In this document: positions 32,902 to 38,644 of the stretch, one piece after another | How the letters are laid out: every line of letters starts with the position of its first letter | Numbering within the stretch: position 1 is the stretch's first letter | IMG/VR virus record: IMGVR_UViG_3300044618_001043 | Coordinates: 1 to 41,745 of that record | Direction: 5' to 3' (one strand) | Source: a virus | Length of the DNA stretch: 41,745 nt | Notes under the pieces: generated by a model | Database searches by the model: none | Told to the model about the DNA's origin: nothing | The model's input: only the letters and a program-made list of their open reading frames with translations | Program-made: the position numbers and the translations under genes

Positions 32902-32974
32902 CAATGTTTTCAATGGGATCGCGCGCGTATTTGCTAAGTACCCTCAGAAGAGGCGCGGCGCGTAAAAAGATCAA

Positions 32975-32997
32975 GGGGGCCGGAGCCCCCTTTTTTT
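32975..32997. terminator. Intrinsic terminator, probably bidirectional
   Basis: GGGGGC-CGGA-GCCCCC followed by TTTTTTT on the plus strand. On the minus strand the same stem is preceded by seven A and followed by TTGATCTTTTT. It begins three bases after the stop of the 104-residue gene (33001), so it ends the middle-gene transcript before the late promoter. Confidence 0.75.
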
Positions 32998-33000
32998 GGT

Positions 33001-33315
33001 TCAAAAGTTGTAGTCGTAAAACTTTACGGGGCGTTCACTGAGTGCGTATCGGTTGCCGTGTTTGCAGCGCCACTTGCCATCCTTCTGAAGGCGGATGCGG
33101 AAGACGCGGGCTTCCGGGTTGCTGGTGATTTCCCAGCGTTGACGGTCTTGGTCGGCGAAGTGCCCGACAAAGCCGCCGGCCTGGAAACCCATGCTTTCGG
33201 TGGGGTTGGAGCGTACTGCGTTCATGGCGCGTATTTCGACGGTCTTGTCGCTGACGTGGCGCACGACCTCAAATGGGCTCACGTCTGAGTAGCCGAGGTG
33301 GTTTGCGTAGTTCAT
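33001..33315 (-). CDS. Conserved small protein behind duplicated promoter cassette
   Basis: A 104-residue protein: MNYANHLGYSDVSPFEVVRH, VSDKTVEIRAMNA, GFQAGGFVGHFADQDRQRWE and C-terminal RLQKDGKWRCKHGNRYALSE with KFYDYNF at the end. The same pattern is common in phage and plasmid small proteins of unknown function. It has its own upstream cassette (33342-33421) and terminator, so it is a single-gene unit that may be strongly expressed. CCAGGAGAAACC precedes the ATG as a good ribosome binding site. Confidence 0.8.
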   Translation of the reverse strand: MNYANHLGYSDVSPFEVVRHVSDKTVEIRAMNAVRSNPTESMGFQAGGFVGHFADQDRQRWEITSNPEARVFRIRLQKDGKWRCKHGNRYALSERPVKFYDYNF

Positions 33316-33341
33316 TTTGGTTTCTCCTGGTTGGCGGCGTC

Positions 33342-33421
33342 ATTGCCTTGAAGAGACTTCTATAGAATGTAGCGAAACCCTACAAGCCTTATGAGGGATA
33401 GTTAACCACTTTTTATGTTTT
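33342..33421 (-). promoter_or_regulatory. Regulatory cassette copy A
   Basis: An 80-bp segment that matches 35453-35532 at about 66 of 80 positions by hand alignment. In minus-strand order it holds an AAAACATAAAAAGTGGTTAA block, a poorly conserved spacer, then a TTGTAGGGTTTCGCTACA block with a TGTAG-N7-CTACA dyad and TATAGA, then a TCAAGGCAAT block. The dyad looks like an operator and the TTGTAG / TATAGA pair like promoter elements. Its first 20 bases are the last codons of the methyltransferase gene. Confidence 0.65.
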
Positions 33422-34373
33422 TAATTTGACAGAAAAGCGGCGCATCATTGATGATCCTCTCTCGCGCGATTTTTACATATTCTGGGTTTAGCTCGCAGAG
33501 AATGGCATTGCGGGCGAGGCGATCTGCGACGAGGCCGGTGGTGCCTGCGCCGCCGAATGGGTCGAGTATGGTGTCACCGGGCTTGCTGCTGGCTTTTATG
33601 CAGCGTTCAGCCAGTTCTGGGGGCATTGTGGCAAAGTGGGCGCCGCTAAATGGCTGTGTGGTAATAGTCCAGACGTTGCGGGCGTTGCGGGTGGCGCCGC
33701 CAACTGCTTTCATCGGCCCGTTTGTCTTGACCCCACCATTGGCTCTATTGCTTCCAGCCTGCGATGCAACGTCCTGCGAAAGCCGCGCGAGGCTGCTGTC
33801 TTCTGACGGCTCCGCAATTGCGTCGGCGTCGTAGAAATACTTTTCCCGCTTACTGAACAGAAATACATGCTCATAACTGGAGGTTGGCCTATCTCGCACG
33901 CTTTCTGGCATGGGGTTAGGCTTGTGCCAGACGATGGCGCTGCGGAGATACCACCCGTCAGCGCGCAGGGCGAAGGCGACCATCCAGGGGATGCCCAGGA
34001 GGTCTTTCGGTTTGTAACCATGCGCGGGCCGCCGCGCCGCTTGGTCGCCTGCGCCTTCTGCGTGAAGCCGCTTGGCGCCGACCCCGCGTTGATTGTCGTT
34101 CCGTCCCCCATGCGCGCCGCCTTGAGAGGCATAGCTATCACCAAGGTTCAACCAAAGCGTGCCATCATCGCGCAGCACGCGGCGCACTTCGCGAAAGATT
34201 ACGACCAAATTATTGACGTAAGCCTCTGGTGTTTCTTCAAGGCCAATTTGGCCTTCAACCCCATAATCACGCAAACCGTAGTAGGGCGGAGAGGTAACGC
34301 AGGCTTGGATGGATTTATCTTCCATCATTTCCATGATGTCGAGGCAACATCCAGTGATGATGTTCACTGTCAT
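33402..34373 (-). CDS. Site-specific DNA methyltransferase
   Basis: A 323-residue amino-methyltransferase of the beta arrangement. VTSPPYYGLRDYG (26-38) is the catalytic motif IV; DPFGGAGTTGL (271-281) with NAILCELNPEYVKIARERI is the AdoMet-binding motif I, placed after the catalytic motif. An intermediate region (about 85-260) includes WYLRSAIVWHKPNPMPESV and ERCIKASSKPG. The SPPY motif is compatible with N4-cytosine or N6-adenine methylation. No restriction enzyme gene is nearby, so it is likely a solitary phage enzyme guarding against host restriction or marking DNA. Confidence 0.9.
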   Translation of the reverse strand: MTVNIITGCCLDIMEMMEDKSIQACVTSPPYYGLRDYGVEGQIGLEETPEAYVNNLVVIFREVRRVLRDDGTLWLNLGDSYASQGGAHGGRNDNQRGVGAKRLHAEGAGDQAARRPAHGYKPKDLLGIPWMVAFALRADGWYLRSAIVWHKPNPMPESVRDRPTSSYEHVFLFSKREKYFYDADAIAEPSEDSSLARLSQDVASQAGSNRANGGVKTNGPMKAVGGATRNARNVWTITTQPFSGAHFATMPPELAERCIKASSKPGDTILDPFGGAGTTGLVADRLARNAILCELNPEYVKIARERIINDAPLFCQIKNIKSG

Positions 34374-34549
34374 GGCTTGCGCTCAACTACGTTCAGCACC
34401 TTGCCATCCGGCCGGGTGGTGTGCAGCCAGATGCCGGGCTCTTCTTCTGAGGGGCCGCACCAGCAGCTGGGGCTTTTGATGTGCCGTTTTGTTTCGGTGG
34501 ATGGGATGACGTGCAGGTCACCATCCTCCGGCAATGTGAGCGTGTTCAT
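34370..34549 (-). CDS. 59-residue protein, tandem relative of next gene
   Basis: ATG at 34549 overlaps the upstream stop, and its stop overlaps the methyltransferase ATG (ATGA both sides). It reads MNTLTLPEDGDLHVIPSTET, has SCWCG at 28-32, and ends TTRPDGKVLNVVERKP. The tail matches the neighbour's VTRPDGKVLQVVELQP, so the two arose by duplication or domain swapping. Cys-rich loop may bind metal. Function unknown. Confidence 0.7.
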   Translation of the reverse strand: MNTLTLPEDGDLHVIPSTETKRHIKSPSCWCGPSEEEPGIWLHTTRPDGKVLNVVERKP

Positions 34550-34719
34550 GGTGCCTCCTGTTTCGGTTGAAGCTCCACCACCTGCAGCACCTTGCCATCT
34601 GGCCGGGTGACTTGGAATGGCGGGTTGGTGTAGCCGGCGCGGGTGAGGGGGAGCTTGGGCAGCTCAATGAATGTGCCGCCTTCGTGGTCAAGCCAGTAGC
34701 CCCAGATTGTCTCAGTCAT
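34546..34719 (-). CDS. 57-residue protein, tandem relative of previous gene
   Basis: ATG at 34719 overlaps the HTH gene's stop by eight bases. It reads MTETIWGYWLDHEGGTFIEL, then PKLPLTRAGYTNPPFQ and ends VTRPDGKVLQVVELQPKQ-type tail. CAGGAGGCACC at its end is the ribosome binding site of the next gene. Shares the TRPDGKVLxVVE C-terminus with the neighbour but has an unrelated N-terminal half. Function unknown. Confidence 0.7.
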   Translation of the reverse strand: MTETIWGYWLDHEGGTFIELPKLPLTRAGYTNPPFQVTRPDGKVLQVVELQPKQEAP

Positions 34720-34912
34720 GTTTTTTTGCCTTGATCATAAATTGCAGCATGCGGATAACGGACACGGGCACTTGAGCTCGGCCGCTGGTCCAGGCGTATG
34801 CGCTGGTACGGTGGACGCCGGCCTCTGTGGCCAGTTGGTCTGTGGTGAGGTCCAGCTTCCCGAGCAACTGCTTGAGGTGCTCGGGGCTGGTGTCTATGCG
34901 GGTGGTAATCAT
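34712..34912 (-). CDS. Small helix-turn-helix regulator (Cro/XRE-like)
   Basis: A 66-residue protein. SPEHLKQLLGKLDLTTDQLA then TEAGVHRTSAYAWTSGRAQV and PVSVIRMLQFMI is a compact HTH of the Cro/Xre kind, with the recognition helix at about 34-44 (VHRTSAYAW). A tail of Lys/His follows. It is an obvious candidate to act on the duplicated 80-bp cassettes on both sides (33342 and 35453), since each contains a dyad. That link is inferred. Confidence 0.75.
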   Translation of the reverse strand: MITTRIDTSPEHLKQLLGKLDLTTDQLATEAGVHRTSAYAWTSGRAQVPVSVIRMLQFMIKAKKHD

Positions 34913-34916
34913 CGCC

Positions 34917-35144
34917 TCAATTTTCTATGAGAAGTGAAGGGTGTTTGGCTTCCCGGTAGGGAAAGCTCGTATAGAACCGGCGCCCGCGGTTGCCTTGCAG
35001 CACGCCGATCTGAGGATTTGAGGCCAAGATGACGGCGATCGTGTTTTCCATTTCTTGGGCCTTCTGGGCTTTGGCTAGGGCGGGAAGCTCGGCTTCCCGT
35101 TTTTCGTCCCGAGCGTTGGCTGCGGTAAAAATGCGCTTTGCCAT
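34917..35144 (-). CDS. Small conserved unknown protein
   Basis: A 75-residue protein with a basic helical start (MAKRIFTAANARDEKREAEL), AKAQKAQEMENTIAVILASN and RRFYTSFPYREAKHPSLLIE. It begins four bases after the 92-residue gene and ends four bases before the HTH gene. No domain recognised; the operon position suggests regulation or DNA metabolism. Confidence 0.65.
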   Translation of the reverse strand: MAKRIFTAANARDEKREAELPALAKAQKAQEMENTIAVILASNPQIGVLQGNRGRRFYTSFPYREAKHPSLLIEN

Positions 35145-35147
35145 GTC

Positions 35148-35426
35148 TCAGCCCTCCGCGGTCTTGGCTTTGACGCGGAGGGTGGTCACGACGCCCTTTT
35201 TGGTGCAGGCGGCGATTTGCTCAGCGGAGAGGAAGGACTTCGCCAGGGTCTGGTCGAAGGTGGCGCGCTCGGAGAGGGTCACCTTCACGTCGGCAAATTC
35301 GCCGACCACGTTTTCCACGCCAGAGGCGATGATGTCGTCGCGCACGGCCTTGAGTTCGGCTTCGAGTTCGTCAATGCGGGCCTTGAGGGTGGCGTACTTG
35401 TCGGCGGTGCTGAGGTTGTCGAGCAT
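35148..35426 (-). CDS. Small coiled-coil protein behind duplicated promoter cassette
   Basis: A 92-residue protein. Residues 1-35 form a coiled coil (KYATLKARIDELEAELKAVR), then a beta-type region (FADVKVTLSERATFDQTLAK, TKKGVVTTLRVKAKTAEG). CAGGAGACACTAAA precedes the ATG. It is the first gene after cassette copy B, so it is presumably controlled with the 104-residue gene. Proteins of this shape are common in phage early operons; function unknown. Confidence 0.7.
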   Translation of the reverse strand: MLDNLSTADKYATLKARIDELEAELKAVRDDIIASGVENVVGEFADVKVTLSERATFDQTLAKSFLSAEQIAACTKKGVVTTLRVKAKTAEG

Positions 35427-35452
35427 TTTAGTGTCTCCTGTTTTTCGGCTTG

Positions 35453-35532
35453 ATTGCCTTGAGGAGACTTCTACAGGGTGTAGCGAAACTCTACAATACC
35501 TTTTTTAGATACTTAACCACTTTTTATGTTTT
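35453..35532 (-). promoter_or_regulatory. Regulatory cassette copy B
   Basis: An 80-bp segment matching 33342-33421, ending 26 bases before the ATG at 35426. Minus-strand blocks: AAAACATAAAAAGTGGTTAA, a diverged spacer with an A run, TTGTAGAGTTTCGCTACA (dyad TGTAG-N7-CTACA), CCCTGTAGAA, and TCAAGGCAAT. The remaining 66 bases up to the preceding stop show no gene and only a short GGCG/CGCC dyad. Confidence 0.65.
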
Positions 35533-35598
35533 ACCGGAAAATCCCCCCAGCGCCGGGAGAGTTTGAGCGCCGAGGGTAGGTCCAGGAGAACGGCGTTT

Positions 35599-35838
35599 TT
35601 AGGCGCCGCGTTGAGTATCCTCTGCCTCTAGGGCTTTTTCAAGGATCTTGTCTTGCCGGGCGATTTCTTGTTCTACCCTGGCGATTTCCAGCATGGTGCG
35701 TTGGTGGGCCAGCGTGTCTCTTGCGGCCAGATCTTGCTTGGCGCGGTCATGCAGGTGCGGCAGCCTGTAGCGCAGGGCGCGTGGGCTGTTCAGCAGCCGA
35801 TCGAGCAGGGCTGGGTCTAATGGTTTCACGGGAAACAT
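35599..35838 (-). CDS. Small helical unknown protein
   Basis: A 79-residue mainly helical, charged protein (LDPALLDRLLNSPRALRYRL, MLEIARVEQEIARQDKILEK). Its ATG overlaps the upstream stop as TGATG. It precedes the promoter cassette, so it is the last gene of an early unit. No domain recognised. Confidence 0.65.
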   Translation of the reverse strand: MFPVKPLDPALLDRLLNSPRALRYRLPHLHDRAKQDLAARDTLAHQRTMLEIARVEQEIARQDKILEKALEAEDTQRGA

Positions 35839-36047
35839 CAGTCCAGTCCCAGCAGTGTGCGTGCTTCGCGGTTGGCTTCTTTCGCGCGTATCAACTCAAA
35901 CTCAAGATTGCTTGGCTGGATTGGCTTGAAGAGCTTTTCTGCTCGGATGACGTGACGCATGAAATCAGCCAAATCAAGGTCAAGATCACGAGGATCAGCG
36001 TCATCAAGAAAGACCCCATGCCGGGCAGTTCTGAGTTCTTCATTCAT
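35838..36047 (-). CDS. Small acidic unknown protein
   Basis: A 69-residue protein: MNEELRTARHGVFLDDADPR, DLDLDLADFMRHVIRAEKLF and a helical end. Nine bases separate it from the preceding membrane peptide. No domain recognised; reported for its close packing, overlap with the next gene and phage-like composition. Confidence 0.65.
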   Translation of the reverse strand: MNEELRTARHGVFLDDADPRDLDLDLADFMRHVIRAEKLFKPIQPSNLEFELIRAKEANREARTLLGLD

Positions 36048-36056
36048 GTTTTCCCC

Positions 36057-36170
36057 CTACTTGAAAATGAGCAACAGGATTATTCCTGCCGCCAGGGTGC
36101 CAAAGAAACTGCACCCCATGATGAGTAACAGGGCGAGTGCTGCGCTGCCCCAGTCTGCGCGTTTATGCAT
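36057..36170 (-). CDS. 37-residue membrane peptide
   Basis: ATG at 36170 reads MHKRADWGSAALALLLIMGC then SFFGTLAAGIILLLIFK and stop. AAAGGA lies seven bases upstream and the frame overlaps the resolvase gene by eight bases, which supports a real gene. After a short charged start almost the whole peptide is hydrophobic, with one long or two short membrane helices. Function unknown; may affect membrane or act as a small accessory. Confidence 0.6.
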   Translation of the reverse strand: MHKRADWGSAALALLLIMGCSFFGTLAAGIILLLIFK

Positions 36171-36633
36171 TGGCGTTTCCTTTCGTCGCCACCCACCGGG
36201 CGAGCAGGGCCGCTTCAGCCCGCCCGTCATCTTTCACGCGGTCAAAATCCCGGCACCCTGGCCAGAAGCGTTGCGCCATTTGCCGGGCCCCTCCCTTATC
36301 TGCAGGGACGCCGGCTGCGCGTTTCCATACCGAGGGGCGGTGTAGGCTCACGGGCACCCTGAGGCCCGCGCAAACGCCCGCCAGGATGCCTGCGCTATAC
36401 CCAAAGTTGAACATGCTGGTCACACCCTGGCCGGGCATGGCGCCCACCTCTTCGATCGCGGCCAGCTTGATCAGGTCGTCGTGCTCTTCAAGCATGGCCA
36501 CCAGCATCTGGGGGCTGACCTTCTTCTTGCCGGCGACTTCCACAGTGGGCATGTCGGCCACCCTGATCAGGTGGCCGGTGTCTGATACCCAGGCGATTGC
36601 GCCATTCAGGCCTGGGTCAATGCCGAGGATCAT
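36163..36633 (-). CDS. RuvC-like Holliday junction resolvase
   Basis: A 156-residue nuclease of the RNase H fold. MILGIDPGLNGAIAWV carries the first Asp (D6), AAIEEVGAMPGQG the glutamates (E61/E62), and VKDDGRAEAALLARW the last acidic group (D135/D136, E140). This arrangement matches phage and bacterial RuvC-type enzymes, which cut branched DNA made during recombination and packaging. The length is close to normal. It overlaps the upstream HTH gene by four bases. Confidence 0.85.
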   Translation of the reverse strand: MILGIDPGLNGAIAWVSDTGHLIRVADMPTVEVAGKKKVSPQMLVAMLEEHDDLIKLAAIEEVGAMPGQGVTSMFNFGYSAGILAGVCAGLRVPVSLHRPSVWKRAAGVPADKGGARQMAQRFWPGCRDFDRVKDDGRAEAALLARWVATKGNANA

Positions 36634-37019
36634 GACTTGTATCCTGGAAATGTGCCGGCGTTCACCTGCTGGGCGGGCGTCACATATTCCCCCCGGTTGA
36701 GGCGATCAATTGCCGTCTCAATTGAGTTGTGCGATCTGCCCATGATTTCGGCCATTTGCGAGATAGTCTTGCCTTCCTGTATTAGCTTTAGGAGGCGCGC
36801 CAATTCCTCCGGCGTCCAGGAGCGCCGATAATTGGCGGGTTTTACCGGCGTTTTGGGTTGAGGCTCGCTCATGGCGGTTATGGTTTCCGCCACCCATCTG
36901 GGTGCTGGGGGCGGTCCCTTAAGGAATGCCTCCATGTCGCGGGCCAATTCCATAGCCGATTTAGGGTCTGGCGCGTGGGCCAGGGCGAGCTTCAAAATTT
37001 CCATTCTGTCCATGATCAA
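36630..37019 (-). CDS. HTH / Myb-like DNA-binding protein
   Basis: A 129-residue protein. The C-terminal half holds RRSWTPEELARLLKLIQEGK then TISQMAEIMGRSHNSIETAI, a SANT/Myb or GcrA-like helix-turn-helix (about 65-105). The N-terminal part is helical and ends in a Pro-rich linker. Binding to promoters is likely. The resemblance to the alphaproteobacterial GcrA family is only partial. It overlaps the next and previous genes by four bases. Confidence 0.75.
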   Translation of the reverse strand: MIMDRMEILKLALAHAPDPKSAMELARDMEAFLKGPPPAPRWVAETITAMSEPQPKTPVKPANYRRSWTPEELARLLKLIQEGKTISQMAEIMGRSHNSIETAIDRLNRGEYVTPAQQVNAGTFPGYKS

Positions 37020-37288
37020 TCCACCTTAAGTTTGGCCAGCAGCACGGTGCCGGCTGGGTTACGTCGTTGGGCTGTCGAGATTGTGCCGTCGTCCACCATG
37101 GCCTTGCAGACCCTCCACTGGTCGCGTGGCATGGTTGGCTCCCATTCGCCCCTGCCGGAGGGCCTGACGGCCACGATGATCCAATCATAGCCAATCTCCT
37201 CCACGCCTCCTGCGCGAGCCTGTGTGGCCACGGGAGGCGCCGCTGGGGGCATGGGCCCCCTTGGCTGCTGTGTGGGCTTCCTGGCCAT
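37016..37288 (-). CDS. Unknown protein with Pro/Ala-rich start
   Basis: A 90-residue protein. The first third is low complexity (PTQQPRGPMPPAAPPVATQA); then YDWIIVAVRPSGRGEWEPTM, RDQWRVCKAMVDDGTISTAQ and VLLAKLKVD. The structured part could be a small winged-helix or beta domain. It overlaps the GapR-like gene by one base. Function unknown. Confidence 0.65.
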   Translation of the reverse strand: MARKPTQQPRGPMPPAAPPVATQARAGGVEEIGYDWIIVAVRPSGRGEWEPTMPRDQWRVCKAMVDDGTISTAQRRNPAGTVLLAKLKVD

Positions 37289-37599
37289 CAGAAACGCTCC
37301 TGGGCGGCCTTGCCGAGGGGGGTGTCCGCCAGCTGGCCTAGGGCAGCCATGTAGGTTTCCAGGAGGGCCTCACGCTCTTCGCGCTTGGCTTCATCTTCCG
37401 CCCGGCGTTTAATGATCAGCCGGATGGTGGGCGCGTCGAAGCCGGCGCTCTTGGCTTCCCGGTAGATGTCTTTCACATCCTCGGCCAAGTTCTTCTTTTC
37501 GGCCTCCAGGGCTTCGATGCGCTCAATGATGCTGAGCAGGCGCTTGGCCGTTTCAGAATTGACGCTGCTGTTGTGTCCGATTTTATCGCTCATATCCAT
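37288..37599 (-). CDS. GapR-family (DUF2312) DNA-binding protein
   Basis: A 103-residue protein of the DUF2312/GapR kind: RLLSIIERIEALEAEKKNLA, EDVKDIYREAKSAGFDAPTI, RLIIKRRAEDEAKREEREAL, ending in a helix with MAALGQL. GapR is a nucleoid protein of alphaproteobacteria that clamps overtwisted DNA and works with topoisomerases at replication forks. A phage copy near a candidate origin suggests a role in its own replication or host takeover. Start from MDMSDKIGHNSS; overlaps the upstream gene. Confidence 0.85.
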   Translation of the reverse strand: MDMSDKIGHNSSVNSETAKRLLSIIERIEALEAEKKNLAEDVKDIYREAKSAGFDAPTIRLIIKRRAEDEAKREEREALLETYMAALGQLADTPLGKAAQERF

Positions 37600-38018
37600 T
37601 CATCCTGTTTCGGTTCGTTGGGTTCATCCAGCCACACTCCCTCCCCCGTGGCCGGCTTGGGGTTTCGTTCTGGCGCCTCGTCGGCGATGGCGTCGCGTTC
37701 AGCTGCGTCCACCGGGTCGTCGATCGTGTGGTGCCGAATACGGATCATGTCGGGCGCGGGGTGGCAGTTGCAGCACCTCCATCCCAGGTGGGGCGCGCCC
37801 AATTCAGTCCAGAACCTGATGCCCCCGCCGCAAGGCTTGCAGGGCTCGCCTGGGGGCATTGGGAGCGGGTCGCTCCATCCAATGTACTGCATCTCTGGTC
37901 CAATCTCCCACGCCTTCCGCCACCGGGCCAAATCCCGTGGCGATGCTTGAATTGCCATATGCGCCAGGGTGGGCGCCTTTTTTGTGCGCCTAGACCTTGT
38001 TGCGTTTTTTGGGGCCAT
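37590..38018 (-). CDS. Zinc-ribbon-like protein
   Basis: A 142-residue protein. A basic N-terminus (PKNATRSRRTKKA) and a helix are followed by CKPCGGGIRF and WRCCNCHPAPD, giving two paired Cys clusters that can bind zinc. The C-terminus is acidic and Pro-rich. The overlap with its upstream neighbour is 29 bases, so the start could also be at a later Met (residue 21). Possible DNA-binding accessory factor; function unknown. Confidence 0.7.
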   Translation of the reverse strand: MAPKNATRSRRTKKAPTLAHMAIQASPRDLARWRKAWEIGPEMQYIGWSDPLPMPPGEPCKPCGGGIRFWTELGAPHLGWRCCNCHPAPDMIRIRHHTIDDPVDAAERDAIADEAPERNPKPATGEGVWLDEPNEPKQDEWI

Positions 38019-38280
38019 GACAGCTCTCGCATTTACGGGGGGTTGGCATTCTGTCTTCTGAGATTTTTGCGGCCGAGGTCGCGACTATTGGCTGCCCGCA
38101 CTTGCAGGTTGTCTGCCACAGAAAAATAACCGATGGCATGCCGAACCGATTGATCCATGGGATCCAATCCGTGCAGACAAATTCCTGGCCTTTTTGGGTA
38201 ACCTTATGCCCGAGCTCAAAGCCGGATACCTTGTCATTCGTGACAGGCCACGGGCGTTCATGTATGACAGCGTCAGCCAT
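37990..38280 (-). CDS. First gene after origin region, zinc-finger-like protein
   Basis: A 96-residue protein with TTCKCGQP and PRKCESCHGP (C-x-C and C-x2-C), a probable zinc-binding pair, in a small beta-rich fold (VSGFELGHKVTQKGQEFVC, DWIPWINRFGMPSVIFLW). It is preceded by the promoter at 38345-38374, so it would be the first gene of the early operon. Function unknown; DNA-related by context. Confidence 0.7.
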   Translation of the reverse strand: MADAVIHERPWPVTNDKVSGFELGHKVTQKGQEFVCTDWIPWINRFGMPSVIFLWQTTCKCGQPIVATSAAKISEDRMPTPRKCESCHGPKKRNKV

Positions 38281-38344
38281 CCTGCTGGTCCTTCAGCTTG
38301 ATGTGTTAGGGCCGGGCTGGTGTTGGTAGCACCTCCCGGCTCGC

Positions 38345-38374
38345 CCACTATAGTGGCTCCGAAAATTCTTTCAA
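38345..38374 (-). promoter_or_regulatory. Early promoter overlapped by palindromic operator
   Basis: On the minus strand, TTGAAA (38369-38374) is 16 bases from TATAGT (38347-38352). The -10 is inside the perfect 12-bp palindrome CCACTATAGTGG (38345-38356). A second CACTATAG (TCACTATAGGG, 38381-38391) lies just upstream of the -35. Two half-related sites flanking the promoter are what a repressor would bind. Confidence 0.55.
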
Positions 38375-38399
38375 TCAAAATCACTATAGGGCTTCCGCG

Positions 38400-38467
38400 G
38401 CGACAGTAGGCGCGCCAGCGGGGCCGTCAGGCCCCCCCGCGCTAGCGGGTGGCGCGCCTACTGTTGC
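38400..38467. repeat. Branched palindrome with origin-repeat arms
   Basis: Outer arms ACAGTAGGCGCGCCA (38403-38417) and TGGCGCGCCTACTGT (38450-38464) pair perfectly over 15 bp and extend to 17 of 18. Inside are two possible hairpins, GGGGCC-gtca-GGCCCC (38420-38435) and CCCGC-gcta-GCGGG (38436-38449), making a T-shaped structure. An alternative single inner hairpin (38418-38440) is also possible. The arms begin GCGACAGTA and end TACTGTTGC, matching the repeats at 38645-38911. Nothing codes across it. Confidence 0.75.
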
Positions 38468-38529
38468 GCGGCCAGCCGACCTGTGATCGTTCATTCTTCC
38501 AATCTCCTCTACTCTGTTACCTGCAGCCG

Positions 38530-38555
38530 TTTTATTTTTTTTTTTTTTTTTTTTT
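38530..38555. other. Long T tract
   Basis: TTTT, one A and then 21 consecutive T on the plus strand, next to GC-rich palindromes. No stem precedes it, so it is not an intrinsic terminator on either strand. It could be an easily melted element of the origin; length may be affected by assembly error. Confidence 0.6.
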
Positions 38556-38591
38556 AGGAAAATCTGCTTCAGTCATTTTTCCACCCCCTTC

Positions 38592-38617
38592 CCGGCTATT
38601 CGCTCCCGCGAAGCCGG
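38592..38617. repeat. Hairpin between T tract and repeats
   Basis: CCGGC and TTCGC (38592-38603, two unpaired bases between) pair with GCGAA and GCCGG (38608-38617) around the loop TCCC. A 10-bp stem with a 2-base bulge. No T run follows on either strand. Confidence 0.5.
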
Positions 38618-38644
38618 TGGGGGCCGATACCCTCCTGCGACCAG

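Noticed and set aside
32656-32913. Minus-strand ORF of 85 codons over the late promoter
   Set aside because: Overlaps the DUF5856-like gene in another frame and runs across the promoter and dyads; no start signal.
38381-38391. TCACTATAGGG, identical to the core of the T7 RNA polymerase promoter
   Set aside because: It points along the plus strand against all genes, the upstream half of the promoter is absent, and no phage RNA polymerase gene is in the window; better explained as a relative of the CACTATAG operator.
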